Source: Methanobrevibacter sp. TMH8
GTDB lineage: Archaea > Methanobacteriota > Methanobacteria > Methanobacteriales > Methanobacteriaceae
Length of the DNA: 64,000 nt
Direction of reading: 5' to 3'
Assembly (NCBI RefSeq): GCF_020148105.1
Contig: NZ_JAHLZE010000004.1
Location: forward strand, 25,179 to 89,178
The notes beneath the pieces are model-generated. The model made no database searches and was not told the origin of the DNA. It worked only from the letters and a program-made list of their open reading frames with translations. This document shows, one piece after another, positions 1 to 8,646 of this stretch; the stretch's first letter is position 1; each line of letters begins with the position of its first letter. The translations under genes and the position numbers were made by a program.

Positions 1-131
1 TCAAAACTAATTGATCCAGTTTTAGATAGAATTTCATTTAAAATACTAGCAGTTCTCTCATCTTCTTCCTTTGAGAATCCAAAATCTTCTAAAATTTTTT
101 CATACCAGTATTCCCAAGTCTCAAATTTCAT
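1..131 (-). CDS. MptE-like (DUF115) pterin diphosphokinase, N-terminal fragment
   Basis: This is the first 43 codons of a minus-strand gene cut by the window edge. It opens MKFETWEYWYEKILEDFGFS and continues with an acidic, helical stretch. This opening resembles archaeal DUF115/MptE proteins, which make 6-hydroxymethyl-7,8-dihydropterin diphosphate for methanopterin synthesis. That would suit a methanogen. No clear Shine-Dalgarno motif precedes the ATG. A TATA-like element (TTATAAATA on the minus strand, around 208-216) lies upstream. The assignment rests only on the N-terminus, so it is moderate. Confidence 0.55.
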   Translation of the reverse strand, partial: MKFETWEYWYEKILEDFGFSKEEDERTASILNEILSKTGSISF

Positions 132-615
132 CAGAATATTATATTCAATTCATTACAAATAAGTTTTTTGGAATGTTTTTACGATTTAACAAAATAAATT
201 AACACTATTTATAATACTACAGAAGATAATATTTACAAATAAACATTGTAAAAAATAAGACAATGAAAAAAAGATAGAGAGTAAAAATGAAAAATTAAAA
301 GACCATCAAACAGAATATATCCAAAAAATAATTATAATAAATAGATTTATAAATTAATCAAAATCAAAATAATATTAAATTTAATGCAACAATGTATAAA
401 GTTTATACTAATAATTTAAATTCTTTTATAAAATATATAAAAAAATATAAGTTATGAAGAATTGAATAATTTCATATATTGTAAATTATATAACAATAGA
501 AAAACTTTTTAAATATATTAAATAAAGTCTTAATATAGTTTAGAATAAAAAATATTTTTAAGCTAACAAATTGTTATTACATGAAAAATATCATTAAACT
601 GGAGGAATAAATAAA
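132..615. other. Divergent intergenic region
   Basis: This 484 bp AT-rich stretch separates the minus-strand MptE-like gene from the plus-strand aminotransferase. It holds the aminotransferase promoter (508-515) and ribosome binding site (GGAGG at 602-606) and a possible TATA element for the leftward gene. I see no conserved ORF or RNA gene in it. Confidence 0.6.
508..515 (+). promoter_or_regulatory. TATA box of the class V aminotransferase gene
   Basis: TTTAAATA preceded by an A-rich BRE-like run (AAAAACTT). Transcription would start about 25 bp downstream, near 535-540. This gives a leader of roughly 75 nt before the GGAGG and ATG at 616. Confidence 0.5.
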
Positions 616-1758
616 ATGGATGATACATTATTAATGCTTCCTGGTCCAACAACCGTAGCTCCAAGAGTATTGAAAGCTATGTCTGACAATATTGTTAACC
701 ATAGAAGCGCAATCTTTGGAGAAATATTTACTGAAACTACAGAATTAATGTCTGAAGTTTTTAAAACAGAAAATCAATCTTATTTACTTACTGGTTCAGG
801 TACTGCTGCTATGGAAGCTAGCTTAGCTAATATAACTAAACCTGGAGAAAAAACACTACATATTGTAGGAGGTAAGTTCGGTCAAAGATTTATGCAAATA
901 GCTAATTCATTTGGAGTAAATGCACAAGAATTAGCTGTTGAATGGGGAACTGCAGTAACCCCCGAACAAGTAAAAGAAGCTCTCGACAATGATGAAGATA
1001 TTAAAGCTGTCACAGTAGTTCATAATGAAACTTCAACAGGTGTAGCTGCTCCTATTAAAGAAATTGGTAAAGTTGTAGCTAACTATGATGCTTTATATGT
1101 TGTAGATACTGTATCATCTCTTGGTGGAGATAGAGTAGATGTAGATAAATTTGGAATCGATATTTGTGTTACTGGTTCTCAAAAATGTTTAGCTGCACCT
1201 CCAGGAATGGCAGCTATTACTTTAAATGATGATGCTTGGAAAGTAATAGACAACATTGATTCTAACACTTATTATCTTGATATGAAAAAATACAGAAAAA
1301 GTGGAGCTGGAACTCCTCCCGAAACTCCATATACTCCTTCAGTATCATTGATCTATGCTTTATTTGAAGCACTTAAAATTGTTAAAGAAGAAGGTTTAGA
1401 GAATAGAGTATTAAGACATGAAACTGCAGCTGAAGCTTCAAGAAATGCAGTCAAAGCTTTAGGTCTTGAACTTTTCCCAGAAGAATCTGTTTCCTCAACT
1501 ACAGTAACTGCAGTTAAAATGCCAGAAGGTGTAAGTGATGCAGACCTTAGAGGAACTATGAGAAATAAATATAAAGTAGAATTAGCTGGTGGACAAGATC
1601 ATTTAAAAGGCAATATATTCAGAATTGGACATATGGGTAATATTTCATACAAAGAATTAGCTATTACATTTTCCGCACTTGGAATGACTTTAAAAGGTCT
1701 TGGCTTTGATATAGATATGGGTGCAGGAGTAGCTGCAGTCAATGAATCATACTTATGA
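616..1758 (+). CDS. Class V PLP-dependent aminotransferase (alanine-glyoxylate / serine-pyruvate type)
   Basis: The 380-residue length is normal for the AGXT/SPT-like branch of class V aminotransferases. The substrate loop GSGTAAMEA is at 60-68, the HNETSTG segment at 136-142, the pyridine-binding Asp in VVDTVSSLGG at 164, and the Schiff-base lysine in TGSQK at 190. Substrates cannot be read from sequence. In methanogens, class V enzymes of this type are broad amino-group donors and have been linked to phosphoserine and aspartate formation. A phosphoserine phosphatase and a SerK-like protein in this window make a serine role plausible but unproven. The ATG has a strong GGAGG eight bases upstream. 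The gene is monocistronic, with its own promoter and a hairpin over its stop codon. Confidence 0.85.
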   Translation: MDDTLLMLPGPTTVAPRVLKAMSDNIVNHRSAIFGEIFTETTELMSEVFKTENQSYLLTGSGTAAMEASLANITKPGEKTLHIVGGKFGQRFMQIANSFGVNAQELAVEWGTAVTPEQVKEALDNDEDIKAVTVVHNETSTGVAAPIKEIGKVVANYDALYVVDTVSSLGGDRVDVDKFGIDICVTGSQKCLAAPPGMAAITLNDDAWKVIDNIDSNTYYLDMKKYRKSGAGTPPETPYTPSVSLIYALFEALKIVKEEGLENRVLRHETAAEASRNAVKALGLELFPEESVSSTTVTAVKMPEGVSDADLRGTMRNKYKVELAGGQDHLKGNIFRIGHMGNISYKELAITFSALGMTLKGLGFDIDMGAGVAAVNESYL

Positions 1759-1777
1759 TTCATTTTTTATTTTTTTA
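1741..1777 (+). terminator. Hairpin plus T-tract overlapping the stop codon
   Basis: A perfect 11-bp stem (1741-1751 with 1754-1764, two-base loop) contains the TGA stop of the aminotransferase gene and is followed directly by a run of 13 bases that is nearly all T. A second stem of 9 bp (1791-1799 with 1803-1811) follows. The layout resembles a Rho-independent terminator; archaea mostly use the T-run itself. Confidence 0.6.
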
Positions 1778-1943
1778 TTATAATAATTTTTTATGATAAT
1801 TTTTATCATAATTATATCTTTTAATATATAAACTATAAATTATTCCTTTATAATATACTTATAATATTCCTTTATATTAATTTTATATTATAATTTATAT
1901 CTTAAATATACACCATTCTTATATTTTCCTGACATAATCCTAA

Positions 1944-2870
1944 ATGTATTTATTTAGTGTTAAAATGTTAAATATTTCAAATAATAAAAATAATAAAAAT
2001 AATTTAACAAAAAGAATTCTAATTATATCTATTATAATATTAAGTATATCATTTTTTATTATGATAGGGACTATGGGAACCGTTAATGCAGATAGTTCTT
2101 TGAAGATAGTAAGTAATTCCTCCTCTTCAAATGTAGAAGTAAGTGTTGGCTATTATAAATGGAAAGGATTTAATACAGGAGCAGATATTTCGAAAGTGAA
2201 AGATTTTAAAAAATATAATAAAAAAGGATTATTAACTAAGGTGCTTTTTAACTATAAAGATTCAAAAGGAAATATTAAAAGAGGAATAGCTAGTAAAGGA
2301 ACACCTATTTTTAAATTTAAAAATAGTAACGGCCCTAAAACAATGGTATTGTCTGGAATTCATGGAGATGAATACTCTTCACAAGTAGCTACCTTAAAAC
2401 TAATTAATTATCTAAATAAAAATAGAGACAAAATTAAAGGAACAATATATATTATTCCTATAAGTAATCCTAAAGCGACTCTTAAGAAAACACGAACATT
2501 TTTTGGGTATGACCCAAATAGAGTTGCAGGAATTTCAAAATCCTTTACAGGACATATTATCAATAATATAATAATTAAAGAAAAAATAAGATATATTGGC
2601 GATTTCCATACAATGATTGGAGGATCAAGACTTATTTATGCTGCCCCTTATAGCAAAAGTATAAAGATATCAAAGTATCTAGCTAAAAAAACAAAAGCAG
2701 CATGTAAATTATCTCCTAATAAAGGCACTATAACTTCAACAGCTGCTAAAAATGGAATTATAAGTTTTACTGGAGAAGTAGAATCTAAAAAAGGAATTGC
2801 ATCCCCTAATAGAATATTTTGGTCTTTAAAACAAATGATAACATTTTTAAAGTATACAAAGAACTTCTAG
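1944..2870 (+). CDS. Secreted succinylglutamate desuccinylase/aspartoacylase-like zinc hydrolase
   Basis: The 308-residue protein has a basic N-terminus, a hydrophobic segment at about 25-45 and a likely signal cleavage after GTVNA (49). This suggests export or membrane attachment. The body looks like the M14-type deacylase fold. GIHGDE at 138-143 supplies a His-x-x-Glu zinc pair (H140, E143), DPNR at 190-193 resembles the substrate-binding Asn-Arg, DFH at 220-222 gives the third zinc ligand, and GEVE near 277-280 may hold the catalytic Glu. The substrate is unknown; a cell-wall or extracellular acyl-amino compound is a guess from its location. Start choice is uncertain: the ATG at 1944 and the ATG at 1965 both lack a good Shine-Dalgarno motif. 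It is followed by a convergent gene. Confidence 0.65.
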   Translation: MYLFSVKMLNISNNKNNKNNLTKRILIISIIILSISFFIMIGTMGTVNADSSLKIVSNSSSSNVEVSVGYYKWKGFNTGADISKVKDFKKYNKKGLLTKVLFNYKDSKGNIKRGIASKGTPIFKFKNSNGPKTMVLSGIHGDEYSSQVATLKLINYLNKNRDKIKGTIYIIPISNPKATLKKTRTFFGYDPNRVAGISKSFTGHIINNIIIKEKIRYIGDFHTMIGGSRLIYAAPYSKSIKISKYLAKKTKAACKLSPNKGTITSTAAKNGIISFTGEVESKKGIASPNRIFWSLKQMITFLKYTKNF

Positions 2871-2983
2871 CAATAGTAAAATATCCATAACTATTATAAT
2901 ATAATATTTAAAAATATTTCTATAAAAAAATATAATGAATTATTATTTTAATATTGATTTAAAACGATTGTATGTTTATATTA

Positions 2984-3065
2984 GATATATAAAGTAGCAT
3001 TTTAAAATATCATATATAAAGCAGTACATTTAAAGTAGATATATAAAGTAGTAAATTATTAAAAT
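2984..3065. repeat. 28-bp imperfect tandem repeat, three copies
   Basis: The element ATATATAAAG(T/C)AG recurs at about 2985, 3013 and 3040, with spacer bases partly conserved, in the short space between two convergent genes. It may act in termination for both genes or be a slippage product. Confidence 0.5.
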
Positions 3066-3069
3066 AAAT

Positions 3070-4698
3070 CTAAGAAAGAGGAATATTCTCTTCATCTACT
3101 AAAATTTCGAGTAAATAAGGTTTATCTAATTTTAAATTGTTAATAGCTAATTTCAATCCTTTTTTTGAATTTACAGTTTCACCCTCAATACCATAAGCAT
3201 TTGCTAAGCTTATAAAATCAGGATTTTCTAGATCAACATTATATCTTAAATTATCATAATATTGTTCTTGCCATTGTCTAATTATTCCTAATTGTGAGTT
3301 GTTTAAGACAACTATCAATATTGGTAGATTTTTAGATGCAACAGTAGCTAATTCTTGAATATTCATCTGAAATCCACCATCTCCATTTATAAGCACTATT
3401 CTTTCATTATTTTTAGCTAATGCTATTGAAACTCCACAAGAAGCAGGCAATCCATAACCCATAGGAGCCATAGCACCTGAAAAGATTAATTTTTCATTGG
3501 AATAAACTTCAGAAAGTAAATTTACCCAGGTTGTATGAGCTCCGGCATCATTAACAATATAATTATCTTTAAAAAATTCTAATATTATCTTAATAGCAAC
3601 TTGAGGCTTTATAGGAATAGTTTCACTATTTAAACCTTCTATAATAAATTTATCATTATGATTTTCGATTTCATCTAACCAAGAATCATCAATAGAATTA
3701 GTAATTTTATTTAAAGAGTTGAAATCTTTTAAAACAAAATTTACATCACCATAAATATTTATATCACAAAAAAGAGGTACTTTATCTATATTAATATTTA
3801 TACATTTAGTTTTAGAATTTTTAAAATCAATAAGTCCATTTTTATCTAAAAAATTTCCACCAGTATCTAGTGTACGTTCAGACAATTTAGAACCTAAAAT
3901 TATTAATAAATCTGCATTATTAAAAGCATAATTTGCCATTTTAGTTCCTCTAATACCAACTAAACCTAAATCCATTTTAGAACCTTTAATTAGAGATTTT
4001 GTATGGTAAGTATGGACAAAAGGAATTTCATTAGTTTCAACAAACCTTTTAAATTCATCAAGAGCATTTCCCCAAAAAATTCCCGCTCCGGCCAATATTA
4101 ATGGTTTTTTAGCACTTTTTATCTCATTTATAGCATCATCTAATTGATTATAATTGAAATCAGGAGAATAAATTGCTTTTTTATCAAGAGAAAAATCTCC
4201 AATATCTTCCAAAAGAATATTTTTTGGAAGATTAATATGCACTGGACCTTTAGGCTCATTTTTTAATATTTCAATAGATTCAACAATATTCATAACAGCT
4301 GATTTTCCATCAACAGGATTAAAACTCTTAAAAGTTATAGATTTAAATACAGAATGTATATCAATATCTTGAAATCTATCTTTAAATTTTGAAGATATTG
4401 AATTATCTCCAGTTATAACAAGCATTGGAATAGAATCTTTAAAAGCAGTAGCCAACCCCATAGTCAAGTTTAAAGCACCAGGACCTGCAGTAGAAACACA
4501 TACACCGAATTTTGCAGAAGCTCTTGCATAACCATCAGCTGCATGAATAGATCCTTGTTCATGCCTCATAAGAACATGTTCAATATTTGAATCATCTAAT
4601 GCTAAATAAAAAGGAAGTATTTGCTCCCCAGGATGACCAAATATATGTTCAACATTTGCTTCTTCCAAGATTTTAACTAAAAATTCAGCTACATTCAT
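3070..4698 (-). CDS. Thiamine-diphosphate enzyme, acetolactate synthase large-subunit-like
   Basis: The 542 residues follow the three-domain plan of the acetohydroxyacid synthase/pyruvate decarboxylase superfamily. The PYR domain has the activating Glu in RHEQGS (E47) and the AGPG loop (71-74). A central Rossmann-like domain spans about 185-330. The PP domain carries the diphosphate motif, starting GDGG at 439 and ending NN at 466-467. These support ThDP binding. No small regulatory subunit (ilvN) lies next to it and it stands alone with its own promoter region, so it may be a paralogue with another 2-oxoacid substrate. The ATG has GGTGAA just upstream. A 62-bp tandem duplication lies in its promoter region. 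Confidence 0.75.
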   Translation of the reverse strand: MNVAEFLVKILEEANVEHIFGHPGEQILPFYLALDDSNIEHVLMRHEQGSIHAADGYARASAKFGVCVSTAGPGALNLTMGLATAFKDSIPMLVITGDNSISSKFKDRFQDIDIHSVFKSITFKSFNPVDGKSAVMNIVESIEILKNEPKGPVHINLPKNILLEDIGDFSLDKKAIYSPDFNYNQLDDAINEIKSAKKPLILAGAGIFWGNALDEFKRFVETNEIPFVHTYHTKSLIKGSKMDLGLVGIRGTKMANYAFNNADLLIILGSKLSERTLDTGGNFLDKNGLIDFKNSKTKCININIDKVPLFCDINIYGDVNFVLKDFNSLNKITNSIDDSWLDEIENHNDKFIIEGLNSETIPIKPQVAIKIILEFFKDNYIVNDAGAHTTWVNLLSEVYSNEKLIFSGAMAPMGYGLPASCGVSIALAKNNERIVLINGDGGFQMNIQELATVASKNLPILIVVLNNSQLGIIRQWQEQYYDNLRYNVDLENPDFISLANAYGIEGETVNSKKGLKLAINNLKLDKPYLLEILVDEENIPLS

Positions 4699-4722
4699 AT
4701 ATTCACCTTAAATTTATTATAT

Positions 4723-4846
4723 AAATTTTAATCAAATCCTAATTAAAATATTGAAGTATGAAAATTATTTAAATTATCAAAATTAAATTTTAATCAAATC
4801 CTAATTAAAATATTGAAGTATGAAAATTATTTAAATTATCAAAATT
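4723..4846. repeat. 62-bp tandem duplication in the promoter region of the acetolactate-synthase-like gene
   Basis: Two almost identical 62-bp units lie head to tail at 4723-4784 and 4785-4846. On the minus strand each contains a TTTAAATA-type TATA element. The two units therefore look like duplicated promoters for the gene that starts at 4698. Confidence 0.8.
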
Positions 4847-4923
4847 ATTTTAAATTATTTAATTATTGAATTTTTTAATTATTAGATTATTTAATTATTA
4901 GATTGTTCAAATAAAGCTAAATA

Positions 4924-5379
4924 TTACTCTTCTTCTTGATAGCTACCAGAATATTCACCAGAACCATCAACTTTGAAAACAACACCTTGAGCTATCCTAT
5001 CTCCTTTTTTGATTTCATAATCGAATTCCCCATGATTATAAATCATAAACATCAAAGTGCCATAGAAGCCAGGATCCCCAACAGCAGTTTGAACTGAAAC
5101 AAAAGACCTAAGAAGAGTTGATCTTGGAAGATAAAGCATTGTATATCCCTTAGGTATCTTTATTTTCCTATCAATTGTAGCTAAGTAAGCTGTGTGTGGT
5201 TTAAGTTTGTATATTGGTCCTTCAATTGCTTCAATATCTGGTAAATTCTTTTCATTATCAATTAAAGATCCTGCAGATTTTTGAATAAATACTTCATCAA
5301 TAGCAAGATCAATTCCAGAAGGTTGTATTAGTTCTTGAAAGTCAGGGAATAATTTAATAAGTTCTTTCTCTCCAAGCAT
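4924..5379 (-). CDS. dut: dUTP diphosphatase of the dUTPase/dCTP deaminase family
   Basis: The 151-residue protein has the dUTPase/DCD fold motifs in order: PSGIDL near 20, PRSTLLR near 85-91, AVGDPGFYGTL near 99-109, GDRIAQG near 125-131 and GEYSGSY near the C-terminus. The dCTP-deaminase catalytic Glu normally found after the GF-G motif is replaced here (segment TLMFMIYN). This favours a plain dUTPase that converts dUTP to dUMP and diphosphate, rather than a bifunctional deaminase. The Asp of motif 3 is present. The ATG has GGTGAT upstream. It is monocistronic and divergent from the tautomerase gene. Confidence 0.8.
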   Translation of the reverse strand: MLGEKELIKLFPDFQELIQPSGIDLAIDEVFIQKSAGSLIDNEKNLPDIEAIEGPIYKLKPHTAYLATIDRKIKIPKGYTMLYLPRSTLLRSFVSVQTAVGDPGFYGTLMFMIYNHGEFDYEIKKGDRIAQGVVFKVDGSGEYSGSYQEEE

Positions 5380-5692
5380 ATTATAATCACCGGTAGTTTT
5401 AATTTAGTTATATTATTCTAATAAATGAAAAATTATATTATTTAACATGATTTATATTATTGAAATATATAATAAGTAGACAATAACATAAATAACTATA
5501 ATTTGTATTATATTTTTAAATATAAATAAAATATTAATAAAATATCTAATAAAATATTTAATAATATATTTAATAAAAATTTAATAAAAATATATAATTA
5601 AACTATATAATTAAAATATAATTAAAAGTATTTTATACATAGTATATATTTTTATTGAATAGTTTAAATAGTGGAATTAGGAGGAAATACCC
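5380..5692. other. Divergent intergenic region with an 11-12 bp AT repeat
   Basis: Between dut and the tautomerase gene. At 5524-5592 a unit like AATAAAATATT recurs about six times with 11-12 bp spacing. A strong TAGGAGG precedes the tautomerase ATG. No gene is visible. Confidence 0.5.
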
Positions 5693-5881
5693 ATGCCTGT
5701 TATTATAGTTGAATCAAATCCTGTATCAACAGAAAAAAAGAGAAAATTAGTAAAAGAAATGACAAAAATAGCTTCAGAAATTTATGAATTACCTGAAGAT
5801 ACTGTTACAATATTAATAAGAGAGCTAGAAAGAGAAGATATTGGTGTTGGTGGAAAATTACTATTAGATCTAGATGAATAA
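5693..5881 (+). CDS. 4-oxalocrotonate tautomerase family protein
   Basis: A 62-residue protein that starts Met-Pro-Val-Ile. Removal of Met would expose the catalytic Pro1 of the tautomerase superfamily. The small beta-alpha-beta pattern and length match 4-OT monomers, which form hexamers. The physiological substrate in methanogens is unknown. A GGAGG lies nine bases before the ATG. It converges on ftsY and is not in an operon. Confidence 0.85.
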   Translation: MPVIIVESNPVSTEKKRKLVKEMTKIASEIYELPEDTVTILIRELEREDIGVGGKLLLDLDE

Positions 5882-5957
5882 TTTATAAAACAGAATAAAT
5901 AAATGAAGATGAATAAATAAAAAATAAAAGATCATTCAGATATAAACAAATAAATAA

Positions 5958-7298
5958 TCAGCTAAATATTTGCTCTAACATCCAATCAGGATCATATTCT
6001 TTAATATCATCATAACCTTGACCTACTCCTAAAAACATAATAGGTTTACCAATAACATAACCAATAGAAAGTGAAGCTCCACCTTTTGAATCTGCATCAG
6101 CTTTAGTTAAAATTACTCCATCAACATCGATTGCATCATTAAATTTACTAGCTTGTTCAACAGCATCATTGCCTGTTAAAGCATCCCCAACAAATATAAC
6201 TAAATCTGGCTTAGATACACGGCGAATCTTTTTCATTTCATCCATAAGATTTGTATTGGTTTGCATTCTTCCAGCAGTATCAATTAAAACTAATTCTTTT
6301 CCTTGAGCTTTAGCATGCTCGACTGCATCAAATGCCACAGCTGCAGGATCTGAACCTTTTTCATGCTTGACAATTTTAACACCAAGTTTATCTGTATGAT
6401 AAGTTATTTGTTCAATAGCTCCTGCCCTAAATGTGTCAGAAGCAGCTACAACAGGAGTATATCCTTTTTTCATATAATAATTAGCTAATTTACCGATTGT
6501 AGTGGTTTTACCAGTCCCATTAATTCCAACAAACATGACAATAAGAGGTTTACCTTCTTTCTTTTTTTCTTCAATCATTTCAGTCATGCTTTTTCCATCA
6601 ATATCAATAATCTTTGATACTGCTTTTTTAAGAGCTTCATAAGTATACTCTTCAACATCACTACTTCGTTTAATCTTTTGACCAATAAGATCTTTTTTCA
6701 CAGATTCAACTACAAAATTAGCTACATCAATAGCTACATCGCTTTCAAGAAGAGAAAGTTCTAGTTCCCATAGAATTTCATCTACATCCTTTTCAGAAAT
6801 AGTCTTTTCTCGAATAAAAGAAAATATCCCAGATTTTTTATCTTTATCTTCTTCTTCAATTTCTTCTTGTGATATAATAGATTTTTCTTCTTCATCTACT
6901 TCAATTTTTTCTTCATCTTCTTCTTTAGATCTTCTAAAACCTAATTTACCACCAATTTTAGAAAAAGTACTTTCTTTTTCATTACCATCTTCTTTATTTT
7001 CATCTTCTTCTAGTTCTTTTTGATTTTGATCTATCTCTTCTATTTTTTCTATTTCTTCTTGATTTTCAGTTTCTTGATCTTTTTCTTGTTTTTTTCCTTC
7101 TTCAATTTGTTCTGATTTTTGTAATTTCTCTTCTGTTTCCTGTTTTTTACCTAAATCAGCAGTTTTTTGAGTATCTTTAGTGTCTTCACTTATTTCTCCT
7201 TCAATTTTAATGTTATTTTCTTCTTCAGCTTCTTTAGACACTTTATTAGTTAATTTTCCAGAGGCATCAGCAAATTTTTTCTTTATAGATTCAAACAA
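5958..7298 (-). CDS. ftsY: Signal recognition particle receptor FtsY
   Basis: The 446-residue SRP-GTPase receptor docks SRP-ribosome complexes at the membrane. The C-terminal NG domain begins near 165. GINGTGKTTTIGKLA lies near 258-272, DTFRAGA near 297, DTAGR near 343, TKADADSKGG near 397 and GVGQGYDDI near the end. Residues 20-160 are a very acidic Glu/Lys-rich, low-complexity region (an A domain), longer than in many archaeal FtsY proteins. The start is TTG, supported by AAGGT about eight bases upstream. It is the last gene of the minus-strand translation block, after prefoldin alpha, with a 448-bp T-rich gap between them. Confidence 0.95.
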   Translation of the reverse strand: MFESIKKKFADASGKLTNKVSKEAEEENNIKIEGEISEDTKDTQKTADLGKKQETEEKLQKSEQIEEGKKQEKDQETENQEEIEKIEEIDQNQKELEEDENKEDGNEKESTFSKIGGKLGFRRSKEEDEEKIEVDEEEKSIISQEEIEEEDKDKKSGIFSFIREKTISEKDVDEILWELELSLLESDVAIDVANFVVESVKKDLIGQKIKRSSDVEEYTYEALKKAVSKIIDIDGKSMTEMIEEKKKEGKPLIVMFVGINGTGKTTTIGKLANYYMKKGYTPVVAASDTFRAGAIEQITYHTDKLGVKIVKHEKGSDPAAVAFDAVEHAKAQGKELVLIDTAGRMQTNTNLMDEMKKIRRVSKPDLVIFVGDALTGNDAVEQASKFNDAIDVDGVILTKADADSKGGASLSIGYVIGKPIMFLGVGQGYDDIKEYDPDWMLEQIFS

Positions 7299-7746
7299 AT
7301 TATTACCTTCCTTATTATCTTAATTTATTAGCTATTATCTCATATTACAATAATATACGGATTATAATGATAAAATATGATTCCATTTCAAAAATTTAAT
7401 TATGTATTAAAAATATTCAATACTATTTAACATATATTAATCAATTTATATTGTTATTAGTATATAAAAATTTAACCATATGAAAATATTATTCTAAAAA
7501 AAGTTATTTAATTAAAGGAAATCCATGATAATATTTAAAAAATCAATAAAAAATAGTTAATTAATATAAAAAATAGAACAGAATTAGAACAAAAATATAA
7601 TAAAATAAAAATAGAATAGAAATAAAATAAAAAATAAAAATAAAAATAAAAAAATAATAATCAAATAAATAGTGTAAAATTAAAGATAAAAATTTATAAG
7701 ATAAAAAATAAGAAATAGAAGAAGTATAAAAAAGTATAAAAAATAC
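7299..7746. other. Intergenic region, T-rich on the minus strand
   Basis: The half next to prefoldin alpha (about 7550-7746) is almost pure A/G on the plus strand, so the minus-strand transcript leaving pfdA would carry many U runs. This is the usual signature of an archaeal terminator. The other half should hold the ftsY promoter. No gene is seen. Confidence 0.5.
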
Positions 7747-8178
7747 TTATTGTGATGTTTGGCTAGTTTGAACCTTACGCATAAGTTCTTCTGCTTGAGG
7801 AGATAATTGAGCAACAATTTGGCTTATTTTTTGAAGATTACTCATCATTTTATCCAAACTATCATTTAATTCTTCTTTTTGAGAAGTTAAAGTTTCTTTA
7901 GCTTCTTCAGCAGATTTTTTTATAGCTACTCCAGCACCAACACTCATGATAACTTCATCAGTATTTTTAAGTTCAGCATTCATGAAAGATCCAGCACCAA
8001 CTGGAACCAATGTTTCTAAAGATTTTTTATCTTTAATATCTTCTAATGTTGATTCTAATATTTCAACTTCAGCCAAAGAAGCTTGAATAGCTTCAACCTG
8101 TTGTTGTAATAATTCAGCTTGGCTTTTATACATATTAAGCTCATTTATCATTTCATCTAATCTTTGCTGGTCTTCCAT
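7747..8178 (-). CDS. pfdA: Prefoldin alpha subunit
   Basis: The 143-residue protein has two long coiled-coil helices (about 1-50 and 90-140). They flank a short beta-hairpin region with the [13 protein letters not shown] segment typical of prefoldin alpha. Two alpha and four beta subunits form the jellyfish-shaped chaperone that holds unfolded proteins for the thermosome. The ATG has AAGGTGG upstream. It follows the LX gene in the conserved translation cluster. The beta subunit gene is not in the window. Confidence 0.9.
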   Translation of the reverse strand: MEDQQRLDEMINELNMYKSQAELLQQQVEAIQASLAEVEILESTLEDIKDKKSLETLVPVGAGSFMNAELKNTDEVIMSVGAGVAIKKSAEEAKETLTSQKEELNDSLDKMMSNLQKISQIVAQLSPQAEELMRKVQTSQTSQ

Positions 8179-8384
8179 AATTCCACCTTTAAATAAAGCA
8201 TTATCCTATTAGAAAAAACTAACCTATTGATTAGCTAATCACTGAGAATAGCTTATAATAATAATTAATAGTTTAACTAAATAATTAGAATATAAAAAAT
8301 ATAAACTAATATAAAATATAATAATTAAAAAAACAACTGATTTAAATTAAATTAATTAATAAAATTAAAGTAAGTATAAAGTAA

Positions 8385-8609
8385 CTATAATAATGCTTTT
8401 ACTAAAGGATCAGTTACTTCATCAGCAGAAATTTCTTTAATTTCTTCGATATCAATCTGATTTCTGTTTATTCCATGTTTACTTCCAAACTCAGAATAAA
8501 TTTTTTCATGAATATTTTCTTCACTCATAGATTTAAGTTCTTTAGTGAATACTTGGGTTTGATCACCCATAGTAAATCTTCCTTCAATTCTATATATTTT
8601 TGTTTTCAT
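8385..8609 (-). CDS. rplX: Large ribosomal subunit protein LX (L18a/eL20 family)
   Basis: A 74-residue protein beginning MKTKIYRIEGRF with the MGDQTQVFTKE segment expected of archaeal LX. An ATG four codons upstream (8621) is in frame. I prefer the ATG at 8609 because GTGAT lies just before it and family members start at this point. LX is a small protein of the archaeal 50S subunit related to eukaryotic L18a. It lies 37 bp downstream of eIF6 and is probably co-transcribed with it. Confidence 0.88.
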   Translation of the reverse strand: MKTKIYRIEGRFTMGDQTQVFTKELKSMSEENIHEKIYSEFGSKHGINRNQIDIEEIKEISADEVTDPLVKALL

Positions 8610-8646
8610 ATTATCACTCATAATAAAAATTATTTATTGAATAAAA

